NCBI RefSeq assembly: GCF_000621525.1
Contig: NZ_KK211299.1
Location: 1-64,000 of the forward strand
Reading direction: 5' to 3'
Length of the DNA stretch: 64,000 bases
Source: Legionella fairfieldensis ATCC 49588
GTDB lineage: Bacteria > Pseudomonadota > Gammaproteobacteria > Legionellales > Legionellaceae
Part shown: positions 1 through 7,761 of the stretch, piece after piece
Numbering within the stretch: the stretch's first letter is position 1
Layout of the letters: each line of letters opens with the position of its first letter
Notes under the pieces: model-generated
The model's database searches: none
Seen by the model: only the letters and a program-made list of their open reading frames with translations
What the model was told of the DNA's origin: nothing
Made by a program: the position numbers and the translations under genes

Positions 1-20
1 CTCTCGCTTTGCGGCTGGCT

Positions 21-287
21 TTAAAGCTTTTTTTCTATAATATCTTTGAGAATCGTATGCTCTAGACTGAGGTTGGCAAACATCTGTTTTAAGCGCCGGT
101 TTTCTTCTTCCAAATCCTTCATTCGTTTGATGTCCGAGGCTTCCATTCCACCGTACTTTGCCTTCCAATTGTAATAAGTAGCATCGGAAATACCGTATTC
201 CCGGCAAACGTCCTTTACTAGTCTCCCTGTTTCTACTGCTTTCAAAATACTAATTATCTGGCTTTCGCTATATCTCCATTTCTTCAT
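21..287 (-). CDS. IS3-family transposase OrfA
   Basis: This is an 88-residue protein with an N-terminal helix-turn-helix (about residues 8-45, including VCREYGISDATYYNWKAKYG) and a C-terminal leucine-zipper-like coiled coil (about 55-85), the normal design of IS3-family OrfA. OrfA binds the terminal repeats and is part of the OrfAB transposase made by programmed -1 frameshifting. A run of seven A followed by G just before the stop (complement of 28-34) is a plausible slippery site for that frameshift. The start at 287 has a GAGGAG ribosome site. It sits at the left edge, so activity of the whole element cannot be judged. Confidence 0.85.
   Translation of the reverse strand: MKKWRYSESQIISILKAVETGRLVKDVCREYGISDATYYNWKAKYGGMEASDIKRMKDLEEENRRLKQMFANLSLEHTILKDIIEKKL
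28..34 (-). promoter_or_regulatory. Candidate -1 frameshift slippery run (A7G) of the IS3 transposase
   Basis: On the coding strand the last codons of orfA contain seven consecutive A followed by G. IS3-family elements commonly shift -1 at A6G or A7G to fuse OrfA to OrfB. The orfB frame lies outside the window, so this is a motif match only. Confidence 0.45.
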
Positions 288-356
288 CTTCTTCTCCTCG
301 GGTCATGATTATACACGGAGAACTCTAATTTTGAGTGGGACAATTATAAGGGGGGA

Positions 357-833
357 TTACAAGCTATTAATAAATACTATATGTCCATTATTTTTAACCA
401 GCACTCCTGTTGCAAGATTAGCTAATATTTTAGATTCATAAATTTGCTTGTTTGTTAAAGTTATATGCTCAAAATTTTCATTATTGTAGTACTTGAAATA
501 TTCAGACATAAAGCCCAAAGCATATACAATAACCATTGTATTAATAATTATTTTTAATATTACTGGAACAATAGGTAACGATTTTATGAAACTTAAAAAG
601 GAGAGAAACGCAAAAATAGAAATCAATAAATTGAAACCCTTAAACGCAATAATTGATAAAAGTGTAAAGAAAATAATAAATAAAAATATTGGGTAAACAA
701 TATCAATGGTATGAAAATGAATTTGTTCCTCAGGATTTTTAGAATCTTGATTTATATCGCTGGAAAAACTAAACAACATTTTTAATATAATAACTATTAA
801 TATCCCAGCTAACGCTATTGGTAAATTAGACAA
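357..833 (-). CDS. Small multi-pass membrane protein of unknown function, possibly C-terminally altered by the IS
   Basis: The 158-residue product has an N-terminal hydrophobic segment (about 5-22), a polar stretch with many acidic residues (about 25-45), then three more hydrophobic segments (about 47-65, 68-85, 90-110) and a soluble tail. I do not recognise a family. The stop codon at 357-359 lies one or two bases from the inferred IS end, so the native C-terminus could have been cut or changed by the insertion. The gene is very AT-rich, unlike the relaxase remnant beside it. There is no clear ribosome site. It may be a real small gene or a remnant. Confidence 0.45.
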   Translation of the reverse strand: MSNLPIALAGILIVIILKMLFSFSSDINQDSKNPEEQIHFHTIDIVYPIFLFIIFFTLLSIIAFKGFNLLISIFAFLSFLSFIKSLPIVPVILKIIINTMVIVYALGFMSEYFKYYNNENFEHITLTNKQIYESKILANLATGVLVKNNGHIVFINSL

Positions 834-871
834 AATCCCATTTGTTATATCTATAACTGTTAATGGAATAG

Positions 872-1862
872 AGGTGGGCGGAATTCCTAAACCATGCCGA
901 TAAGCTCAAGGTGCTACGAACAGCCAAGACATGTGCCATTGAGAAAGCCAAACAAAAAGCCAGGTTAAAAAGAAAGGCATTGAGGTTGATGAAAATGCCC
1001 AGCATTCAGAAAAAACTGTTGTATGGGCAAATCAGCAAGACCCTCCTGGATGAAATTGAGAGAATCCGCAATAAGTATACCGCCCAACGCCAACAGCAGA
1101 TTGAAGGCCATCAGAATCGAACTTGGGCAGATTGGCTTAATTTTAAGGCAGAGAATGGTGACGGGGATGCTTTAACTGCACTGCGTTTTCAAAATCGAAA
1201 GAACAAAGGCAAATACTCTCTGTCCGGGGGCAGAGCAGATACATCCCCAACCGATCTCAATATCCTTGACTCAATCACCAAAGAAGGCACAGAAATATAC
1301 AAATTTGATAAAGCCGTCATCAGAAATAATGGCCATGAGATCAAAAATTTCTAAAGGCGGTTCGATTGACACATTAATAAAGGTGCTGGAAATGGCGCAG
1401 CGGCAATACGGCAATTGTATTCGCGTCAATGGCTCACCGCTATTTAAAAAAATCATCCTGCAAATCGTGATTCAAAATAACTTGCCAATCACCTTTACTG
1501 ATCCGGATATGGAGGCCCAACGAACTAAACTGAAACAGGAGACCAACAATGAACATGCAAAACGAAACCGATATGGTAATGGAAGAAGAACTTTTGGAAA
1601 CGATGAAGCTACTAGGACAGGAGGCCGAAGAAAGTGGGGAAAAACAAGAACAAAGCCCAACCCTTACCACACTAGCTGTGGCGCGCCGGCCGAAAATCAA
1701 AACGGCCTGCGAGACCTGTCCCAACTCGATGTGGTTCAGCTCACCAGAGGAAGTAAAGTGTTATTGTCGGATCATGCACATGATCAGCTGGAGCGGCAAA
1801 AACTCAAACCTGATAACCATGTGCGACGGAACATTTTTCGAGTAAGACGGAAATTGTCATAA
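872..1862 (+). pseudogene. 3' remnant of a conjugative relaxase (MobA/TraI, LPD7-type region) with a frameshift
   Basis: Reading from 872, the frame gives a Lys/Arg-rich helical stretch followed by a WADWL motif and a run resembling the accessory C-terminal region of MOBP-type TraI/MobA relaxases. It ends at a stop at 1352-1354. The similarity continues in the next frame from about 1345 (SKGGSID, YGN, VNGSPLFKK, LPITFTDP), so one extra base in the A5T3 run at 1339-1347 breaks the gene; removing one A restores the frame. The N-terminal nicking domain is absent because sequence left of about 872 is unrelated. The continued frame runs to 1862 across the overlapping gene at 1549-1845. It is a remnant of a plasmid or integrative element. 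Confidence 0.65.
1549..1845 (+). CDS. Small Cys-containing conjugation-associated protein, overlapping the relaxase tail
   Basis: This 98-residue protein has an acidic N-terminus and a C-terminal block with spaced cysteines (CETC, then CYC, then a final CDG), suggesting metal binding or a disulfide-linked fold. From memory, similar small proteins sit at the 3' end of MOBP relaxase genes on plasmids and integrative elements; the exact role is unknown to me. An AGGAG site (1537-1541) stands seven bases before the ATG, so it is likely translated on its own. It lies wholly inside the relaxase reading frame in another phase. Confidence 0.6.
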   Translation: MNMQNETDMVMEEELLETMKLLGQEAEESGEKQEQSPTLTTLAVARRPKIKTACETCPNSMWFSSPEEVKCYCRIMHMISWSGKNSNLITMCDGTFFE

Positions 1863-1976
1863 AATGAAACAACCTCACAACAGTTGTGAAAATACGCGGG
1901 ACAAACTTAGTTTCGTCAATTGCGTTAATTCGCTTGGAAATGTAGAATTCCGAGCCTGTTCATAAAGGGAAATATA

Positions 1977-2672
1977 ATGAAAAAAATTATTCTAACCGCT
2001 TTTTTCATTGGAATTATTTGCTCAAGCTTCCAATCTTATGCATATATTCCAGCTGATGTCAGTCGTTTTAAAAATGATACGGATTGTATTCGATGCAACC
2101 TTACCGGAAGCTCTTTTTCATCTGGTTGGGAAAAAATAGAGAAATCAGGTGGTGCATTTGACGGAACATTTTTTACTAACTTCACGTTATCTGGTTATAA
2201 AATAATCGATTCCAGTTTTGTTGATACCAACTTTGTAAAATCAACATTGCAAAATAATGAATTTACCAATTCAATATTCCAAAAGGCGAACTTTTCTCAT
2301 TCGCACTTGACTAATGTGAAATTTATTAGGTCGACCTTTAAAAATGTCAATTTTTCCCATGTTTCAATGGATGGAACATGGTCTTCTTGTTTATTCAATA
2401 AAATTGATTTTACTGAGTCAGATCTGGAGGGCGCTTCTTTCTCAAAGGCAAAAATGATAGATGTTAATTTTTCAGGTGCCAAGCTAAAAAATGCTGATTT
2501 GAGCCGGGTGAATGTTGAAAATGTATTCTTCGATAATGCTGATTTAAGTTATGCAGTTTTAATGAGTTCAAATATTACCGAAGAGCAGCTTTCGAAAGCA
2601 AAAACATATAAGTGCGCCACGCTTCCAAATGGCGATGTGTACACAAATAATGGCGAATTTAATTGCAAGTAA
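1977..2672 (+). CDS. Exported pentapeptide-repeat protein
   Basis: The product is 231 residues with a Sec signal peptide (Lys-Lys then a hydrophobic core, likely cut after SYA near residue 22). The rest is built from pentapeptide-like units with F or L at the centre (for example NFTLS, ANFSH, ANLSY-type blocks, best in residues about 150-195), predicting a right-handed quadrilateral beta-helix. A CxxC pair lies near residue 37. An AAGGG ribosome site precedes the ATG. It is followed closely by a paralogue at 2700. No function can be assigned; pentapeptide folds serve many roles. Confidence 0.75.
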   Translation: MKKIILTAFFIGIICSSFQSYAYIPADVSRFKNDTDCIRCNLTGSSFSSGWEKIEKSGGAFDGTFFTNFTLSGYKIIDSSFVDTNFVKSTLQNNEFTNSIFQKANFSHSHLTNVKFIRSTFKNVNFSHVSMDGTWSSCLFNKIDFTESDLEGASFSKAKMIDVNFSGAKLKNADLSRVNVENVFFDNADLSYAVLMSSNITEEQLSKAKTYKCATLPNGDVYTNNGEFNCK

Positions 2673-2699
2673 TTGGTTGAGCTTTCTCAAGAGGGAATG

Positions 2700-3266
2700 A
2701 TGAAAAATTATAAATTAGTAATGATGTTTATTTTAATGGGATTATCTTTTTCTACTCAGTCCAGAGTATTAGCTGATGCAGAAGATTTGAAAGTATTTGC
2801 TGATACGAATTTTTGTCAGGGATGTGATTTAAGTGGTGCAAAAATATATGAGGCTCATGACAACGGATCTTTACTTGGTTCATACGCTATAAAAACCGAA
2901 TTTGTAGGCTCATTGTTTAGAATGAATTTTTCGGGAAGCATCATGAATTATTCAAAGTTTTCTGGGGGCTATTTTAGTGTTTTAAAAATACAAGAAGCAA
3001 GTTTTGATAAAGTAAATTTGAGCTATTCCAGTTTTAATAACACCGATTTAAGCGGTGCAAATTTCAGCGATGTAAACCTAAATAATTCAGATTGGGATCG
3101 AGCCAATTTTTCCGGGGTAAATTTTGCCAATGCAAATTTGAATAATGTGACTATACGCAACTCAATTTTGATAGGGGCAAATTTAAGCCAAGAGCAACTA
3201 AAACAAGTTAAAAGCATCGAATGCACTGTTATGCCTAATGGCGAACTGAACAGCGATGGATGTTAA
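2700..3266 (+). CDS. Second exported pentapeptide-repeat protein
   Basis: This is a paralogue of the preceding gene and probably in the same transcript, starting 27 bases after it. The start at 2700 is chosen because GAGG at 2691-2694 is five bases away; the adjacent ATG at 2697 would place it too close. The protein begins with a signal peptide, has a CxxC near the mature N-terminus (FCQGCDLSGA), and carries clear A(N/D)LxX repeats (about residues 110-165). Both proteins share the closing pattern of Ser-Gln/Glu-Glu-Gln-Leu, Cys and MPNG. Tandem duplication is the simplest explanation. Function is unknown. Confidence 0.75.
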   Translation: MKNYKLVMMFILMGLSFSTQSRVLADAEDLKVFADTNFCQGCDLSGAKIYEAHDNGSLLGSYAIKTEFVGSLFRMNFSGSIMNYSKFSGGYFSVLKIQEASFDKVNLSYSSFNNTDLSGANFSDVNLNNSDWDRANFSGVNFANANLNNVTIRNSILIGANLSQEQLKQVKSIECTVMPNGELNSDGC

Positions 3267-3851
3267 TTTCCTCTCAGACTAATCAGCGACATCTGATTCT
3301 GGCGGCAATTAAAAGTTTACTTAGTTGCCGCAACAAAAAATTCCACCCAAACTGAATGGTTACTCTGTTGGGGCAGCGGCATTAGATGAACCCTGCAAAC
3401 GCTATATTGCTAAATGTTCGGCTCAATTCTTTGACCCCATTCCAGAAAATTTTCCTGAGGCAGATGTTTTTTCATCCAAACCCATGTTCTCTTCAGAAAC
3501 GATAATATGTTTTCTCCAGCGTGAGGGAGGCCTTGGTAAACTTGGTAAAAAAGCAAGTGGGAATAAACCGGTTATTCTCCAAATCTTCCTCATACTCCAA
3601 ATAATCTGGACAATAAAGTATTTTTCATGAAGTTCTTTTTCATACCTTGCAAAAACGCCTGAGGCTTCTTTATAGAAAAAAAGCGTTTCGTAATTGTCTA
3701 AATGATTGTTCTTCGAATCTTCCTCTGATCCAATCATTTCAACAACTTCTCGGCTGAGAACAGCATATAATTGTAGAGAACAATAGAGACTTATTGATCA
3801 ACATAACCCTCCCAAGACCGGACGACTTATGGGAACACTTTACTCATTTGA
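3267..3851 (+). other. 585 bp without a confident gene
   Basis: Open frames exist on both strands over 3325-3630 and 3423-3737 but neither shows a recognisable family or a good ribosome site. The minus-strand frame has a protein-like middle with many aromatic and charged residues, so a decayed gene is possible. A 7-bp inverted repeat (GCGGCAA at 3302-3308 with TTGCCGC at 3325-3331) lies just after the pentapeptide gene but has no T tract. Confidence 0.4.
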
Positions 3852-4808
3852 TCATAAAAACACGTCACTTAAAATAGCCTTGGAAGGCACGCCTGCAAGG
3901 AAAATCTGCTTTTTCAATTTATCGGTTGTTGCTTTTGGACCACAGACATATGCCCGTGTTTCTTGCGGATGATTTAAATGGATTAATGCCCGTTTTTCTA
4001 CGGACGCTTCGGGATACAATCCTTGACTCTTCAATACACAAGGGTCATAAACAAAAGAGCTAAAAAATGCGGCTAACGTTTCCAGCTCTTCTCGATAATA
4101 AATATCTTCATCAGTAAGCCCTCCGTGAATCAAGGTGATACGTCCTTGATGATTCTGGCTTAGTGCACTTTTAATAATAGCTACAAGTGGCGCAAGCCCC
4201 GTGCCTGTTCCTGCCAATAACATGTCAAAAGTTAATTGATCCGGATTATAATAGAAACAACGCCCAAAAGGACCTCTAAGCCTGACCTTGGTATATTTTG
4301 CTGCTTTGTTGACTAACCATTGGCCCATGTTCCCGTCCGGATACGTTTTAACGTGTAATTCAATAAACCCTTCCTGCATAGGTAGATTAGCTATGGAATA
4401 GCTTCGTATAGTACCTTCAGGGTTAATTAGATTAAGATATTGGCCAGGCTTCCAGATTTTCAAATCACCCACATCAAGCTTAATTTGCATCACATTATAG
4501 CCAAGCGCTTTAAGCTCCATTATTTGTGCTTCTACTTCACATTCAACACTTTCGGGTGCAACCACTTGAAGTGCTGCTTCTGGCTGCGCTAGACAAGCTA
4601 GAAAATAGCCTTGCGATTTAAGTGTTTCAGGTAGCCCTTCCTGCCAGGATGAATGAACCGGGCCATCTTTGGCTTTAATCAAACAGGACTGACAAATACC
4701 AGCCTGGCACGAGTGGGGATAATTGATGTTATGACGTAAAAGACATTGCAATACATTTTCCTGCGGAGCTAAAGTAAGGCGTTGATTGTTAAAGTCTATG
4801 ATATTCAT
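3852..4808 (-). CDS. 2Fe-2S ferredoxin / FAD / NAD(P) reductase, likely partner of the truncated haemoglobin
   Basis: The 318-residue enzyme has a plant-type ferredoxin domain with cluster ligands C34, C39, C42 and C72, then an FAD-binding domain with the RSYSIAN motif, and an NAD(P)-binding domain with GTGTGLAP and a late CGP motif. This order is that of oxygenase reductases and CDP-6-deoxy-delta-3,4-glucoseen reductases. Its start overlaps the stop of the truncated haemoglobin gene (TAATG), so the two are translationally coupled. The likely job is passing electrons from NAD(P)H to that haemoglobin for nitric oxide or oxygen chemistry; this is inferred from context. Confidence 0.8.
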   Translation of the reverse strand: MNIIDFNNQRLTLAPQENVLQCLLRHNINYPHSCQAGICQSCLIKAKDGPVHSSWQEGLPETLKSQGYFLACLAQPEAALQVVAPESVECEVEAQIMELKALGYNVMQIKLDVGDLKIWKPGQYLNLINPEGTIRSYSIANLPMQEGFIELHVKTYPDGNMGQWLVNKAAKYTKVRLRGPFGRCFYYNPDQLTFDMLLAGTGTGLAPLVAIIKSALSQNHQGRITLIHGGLTDEDIYYREELETLAAFFSSFVYDPCVLKSQGLYPEASVEKRALIHLNHPQETRAYVCGPKATTDKLKKQIFLAGVPSKAILSDVFL

Positions 4809-5176
4809 TATCGCCCCAACACTTCACCGCGAACACTATTGGCAATAGCCACTACTTTTGCAATATCTTCTGCTAAAGCACCTAACTCCTTAAGGGTCGC
4901 ACCTAAATGCTCAATCACAATATCCACATGCGTGTCATTTAATCCTCGCTTGAGTAAATGAGCATGGCCATCACGCATGTTTTTTCCACTATAGTGATTA
5001 GGGCCTCCAAAAACCATCATTAAAAATCCTTTTTGCTTTAAAATTTGCCGATCCATGTCAACGTCATCAAAAAAATGACTCACGCGTTCATCCATCAGCA
5101 TTTTTCGATAGAAAATATCAACAGCCGTATTTACTGCCTTTTGGCCTCCTAAACGCTCGAATAATAATTCAGACAT
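4808..5176 (-). CDS. Truncated haemoglobin (group I type)
   Basis: A 122-residue globin with the short 2-on-2 layout: an early FERLGG motif, an SHFFDDVDM stretch, FGGPNHYSG before the F region, and HAHLLKRGL giving the proximal haem histidine. Group I truncated haemoglobins often detoxify nitric oxide by dioxygenation. The gene begins ten bases after a perfect NsrR-like palindrome and is coupled to an Fe-S flavoreductase, which supports an NO-detoxifying role. It has an AGGGG ribosome site. Confidence 0.88.
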   Translation of the reverse strand: MSELLFERLGGQKAVNTAVDIFYRKMLMDERVSHFFDDVDMDRQILKQKGFLMMVFGGPNHYSGKNMRDGHAHLLKRGLNDTHVDIVIEHLGATLKELGALAEDIAKVVAIANSVRGEVLGR

Positions 5177-5185
5177 AATGACCCC

Positions 5186-5218
5186 TTTATAAGATGTATT
5201 TGCAATACATCTTATAAA
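5186..5218. promoter_or_regulatory. NsrR-type operator, perfect 15+3+15 palindrome between nsrR and the globin gene
   Basis: The half-site TTTATAAGATGTATT (5186-5200) is exactly mirrored at 5204-5218 around a TGC spacer. Its core AAGATGTATT matches the known NsrR consensus (AAGATGYATTT-type arms). It lies in the divergent region between the globin gene and nsrR and should repress both, giving autoregulation and NO induction. Confidence 0.85.
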
Positions 5219-5257
5219 AAGAAATAATCGGAGTCAATTAACAATCCGGATTTAATC

Positions 5258-5704
5258 ATGCAACTCACTCAATTTACTGATTACTCATTACGGGCTTTAA
5301 TTTACATTGCCCTTAGAAAAAACTCTTGCACCATCAAAGATATTACTGAAGCCTATGCCATTTCAAACAACCACTTGATTAAAATCATTCATAATCTCTC
5401 TAAACTTGGATTGATTAAAACCATCCGCGGTAAAAATGGCGGTATTTTAATGGCGGTTCAACCTGAAACTATTAACTTAGGCCAGTTAATTACTCAGCTG
5501 GAACCTCATTTTGATTTAGTGCCTTGTTTTAATACGGCGAAAGCCAACTGTTGTATTGCACCCGTGTGCAAATTGAAAGGGATATTGCATCAAGCTCAAA
5601 CTGCTTTTATGGCAGTTTTGCAACACTATTCTTTAGCTGATGTATTACATAATCCCAATGAGTTATCTGCTTTATTAAATGTCGGAATACCGATCAAAGA
5701 TTAG
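5258..5704 (+). CDS. nsrR: NsrR-type Rrf2-family nitric-oxide-sensing repressor
   Basis: The 148-residue protein has the Rrf2 winged helix (MQLTQFTDYSLRALIYIAL opening; wing with GKNGGI) and three cysteines in the C-terminal half (C90, C98 or C99, C104) at the spacing used by NsrR to hold an Fe-S cluster. Cluster nitrosylation releases DNA. The divergent globin-reductase operon and the shared palindrome support NsrR over IscR (IscR would sit with isc genes). Its stop overlaps the convergent DUF488 stop by a few bases. Confidence 0.88.
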   Translation: MQLTQFTDYSLRALIYIALRKNSCTIKDITEAYAISNNHLIKIIHNLSKLGLIKTIRGKNGGILMAVQPETINLGQLITQLEPHFDLVPCFNTAKANCCIAPVCKLKGILHQAQTAFMAVLQHYSLADVLHNPNELSALLNVGIPIKD

Positions 5705-6099
5705 CGAAAAGAGGACTTGTCTGGAAGGTTTGGCCAAGAGCAAAGGACTTCTTTTAGAATGATTGCATGATTATGTTCAGTGTCTTTGGCTGCATAAAAT
5801 AAAGTAACAGGATGTTGTTTTGCCATGGTTTGAATTTGTTCTATTAGTGAACCTTTACTTTTTAACTCTTTAATATATTGAGCTGCAAATTCATCCCACC
5901 GTTCTTTGGGATGTTCATGAAACCATTGTCTTAATCGGGTGCTTGGCGTAATATCTTTTAACCACAAATCAAAATCGAGTGTTTCTTTTTTAAGACCTCG
6001 CGGCCACAGTTTATCGACCAAAATCCATGTCCCTTCTTTAGCCTTTGGGGGAGTATAAACACGGCAGATATGAATCCTGTAAGGAGATGCGAGAGTCAT
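5701..6099 (-). CDS. DUF488 family protein (YeaO-like)
   Basis: The 132-residue product has the family signatures: an N-terminal RVY block, LVDKLWPRGLKKE, a W-L-KDI-PS-LR-WF segment and a C-terminal AAKDTEHNHA that would place conserved charged residues together. DUF488 proteins are small cytosolic proteins of undefined chemistry. It is the last gene of the minus-strand unit alternative oxidase-tehB-this gene, separated from tehB by 23 bases, so it is probably co-induced by nitric oxide. Confidence 0.8.
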   Translation of the reverse strand: MTLASPYRIHICRVYTPPKAKEGTWILVDKLWPRGLKKETLDFDLWLKDITPSTRLRQWFHEHPKERWDEFAAQYIKELKSKGSLIEQIQTMAKQHPVTLFYAAKDTEHNHAIILKEVLCSWPNLPDKSSFR

Positions 6100-6122
6100 A
6101 ATGTTCCTTCCCTGAGAGAAAA

Positions 6123-7019
6123 TTATATTGTTTTCTGCGCAAGCAAAATACCAAACACACCTGATATCTGCTGGCCTCTTTCATCTTGCTTATGCAAATG
6201 ACCTGTCGACTCTTTATACTCGAGTATAGACCATCCGCTGTCTTGATACATTTTATAAAGCTCCTCTTTTTGCGGTAAAAAGGTAAAAAAGGCAGGTAAT
6301 GGATAACTGTCTGATTGGATAGGGAATACCAGAAAATGATAACCTTTTTTCTTTGTAGCCCCTTGCAACGCCTTAATTAACGCGGGTATATGTTGAGGAT
6401 TTAAAAATTGCAACGTTACGGTAGAAACTATTAAATCGTAACAGTCAGGCTCAGGATTCAAGGGCTGATTTAAATCTCGCAATTGCACCTCGGCTCCAGA
6501 CAAGGCTTCCTTCCGGGCTATCTCTCTAAGGGTATCCAGTGCGAACTGATTATGATCGATTCCCAAAACCTTATGCCCCATTTTAGCCAAATACAGTAAA
6601 TTTCTGCCTGAACCGCAACCCACATCAAGAATTGATGCATTTTGCAAATGACGTAAATAAGTTTGATAGATATAAACCAGATCACTATGTACAGCATTCA
6701 AACCATATTTTTTACTGAAATAACGTTGAGGCATGCAATAAAATTCAAGGGCTGCTTTAAAAGAGGTACTGACGGGAATAATTTTATGCCATGCCGCAGG
6801 AGGAATAACTAATTGACAATTCCCTTCATTGATTCGACTACGTATCAGCTCCTGCCCTTGGCCATCCAGGAAGACAAAATCAATTATTCCTTCCTGTAAT
6901 AAAAGCCGTCCCCAGGTTCCTTCTTTAGTACTGTGTTTCTCAAGGAAAAATTTCAATTTGCCTTGACTATGAATTTCAGTGTGCTGATAACACATTAATT
7001 CTTTGTATTCCAATATCAT
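6123..7019 (-). CDS. tehB: TehB-like SAM-dependent methyltransferase with N-terminal DUF1971 domain
   Basis: The 298-residue protein joins an N-terminal cupin-like DUF1971 domain (about 1-95, with VIPPAAWH) to a class I methyltransferase (about 100-297) with the SAM motif LDVGCGSGRN near residue 133. This fusion is typical of long-form TehB, which methylates toxic chalcogen or electrophile species. tehAB has been reported in the NsrR regulon of E. coli, which fits its position 41 bases behind the alternative oxidase. An AAGGA site precedes the ATG. No tehA is present here. Confidence 0.82.
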   Translation of the reverse strand: MILEYKELMCYQHTEIHSQGKLKFFLEKHSTKEGTWGRLLLQEGIIDFVFLDGQGQELIRSRINEGNCQLVIPPAAWHKIIPVSTSFKAALEFYCMPQRYFSKKYGLNAVHSDLVYIYQTYLRHLQNASILDVGCGSGRNLLYLAKMGHKVLGIDHNQFALDTLREIARKEALSGAEVQLRDLNQPLNPEPDCYDLIVSTVTLQFLNPQHIPALIKALQGATKKKGYHFLVFPIQSDSYPLPAFFTFLPQKEELYKMYQDSGWSILEYKESTGHLHKQDERGQQISGVFGILLAQKTI

Positions 7020-7060
7020 AATGCATCCTTTTTATCTCCGACTAGCGGATAGTTATTGGG

Positions 7061-7720
7061 TTAGCTATTGGTTTTATCCTTGGCACTTTCTGGCTCTAAC
7101 CTGGTTAAAAGAGTACGCTCTTTGGCCAGCTTGTCAGCAAGCTTATGGTTCACATCCCGGTGTTCTTCCTCATCCTCACGCACCGCTAACAATACCTCCC
7201 GTAAGCGTGCACCATCGGTTAATCCCCAGTAAGCTTTAGCTATTTCAGGAGCCGGACTATTTTCAATACGTCCCTCATCCAATTCCTGTAAATAGTGGGT
7301 ATAACTAATCACTGCTTCTTCTTCAAGATAGCCAACAAAACGATGAGCTGTTTTTGAGGAAAGCACATACATTAATAAATACAGAACTACAAAAATAGCT
7401 TGTGCGATAAAGATAATAAGGCGCTCAAACCAATTGGGCCTGGCAATATGCATAAAAGTAATCAAATGCATTCGTTCATTTTCTGCTTCATCCAATAAAA
7501 TTTTAATCCAGCCCTCATCATTTTTTATTTTTCTTAAGCAGCGTAAATGCAGTAAAGCTGCCCCAACCATACCGGGTACGGCTGCTACCGTTTCAAGGAC
7601 TATAGCGCGATTTCCATACCGTTTTTGAAAAAAAGTATCAGCAAAAAATCGAAAAAACTTCACAAGGCTAAAAGCAATTTTATCACTAATCGCTTTGGCA
7701 GGTTTATGCGTTGCTGACAT
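7061..7720 (-). CDS. aox: Alternative oxidase (cyanide- and NO-insensitive ubiquinol oxidase)
   Basis: The 219-residue protein carries the di-iron ligand motifs of alternative oxidases: LET at 42-44, NERMH at 81-85, LEEEA at 132-136 and EEEHRDVNH at 184-192. A membrane-associated hydrophobic segment lies about 100-120. The enzyme takes electrons from ubiquinol and reduces oxygen without pumping protons, and resists nitric oxide. In Vibrio fischeri aox is NsrR-controlled, and here an NsrR-like site lies about 40 bases upstream. A GAGGAG site precedes the start. It heads the aox-tehB-DUF488 unit. Confidence 0.9.
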   Translation of the reverse strand: MSATHKPAKAISDKIAFSLVKFFRFFADTFFQKRYGNRAIVLETVAAVPGMVGAALLHLRCLRKIKNDEGWIKILLDEAENERMHLITFMHIARPNWFERLIIFIAQAIFVVLYLLMYVLSSKTAHRFVGYLEEEAVISYTHYLQELDEGRIENSPAPEIAKAYWGLTDGARLREVLLAVREDEEEHRDVNHKLADKLAKERTLLTRLEPESAKDKTNS

Positions 7721-7761
7721 GACATACTCCTCGACGGTAAGTTACACCGCCTATTATAATA

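Larger units (their letters stand above)
1..355 (-). mobile_element. One end of an IS3-family (IS407-like) insertion sequence, continuing past the left edge
   Basis: The orfA gene and its upstream end of an IS3-type element are present; the second reading frame (orfB, DDE integrase) would lie left of base 1 and is not in the window. The outer end is taken as the run of G at 350-355, because IS407-group elements often end in a C-rich (here complementary G-rich) terminus; the exact terminal inverted repeat cannot be confirmed without the other end. The IS abuts the stop codon of the next minus-strand gene, so it may have inserted at or in that gene. Confidence 0.7.

Noticed and set aside
493..696. 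Plus-strand 67-codon open frame inside the first membrane protein region
   Set aside because: It is Lys/Ile/Asn-rich read-through of AT-rich DNA opposite a longer frame with membrane pattern; no ribosome site.
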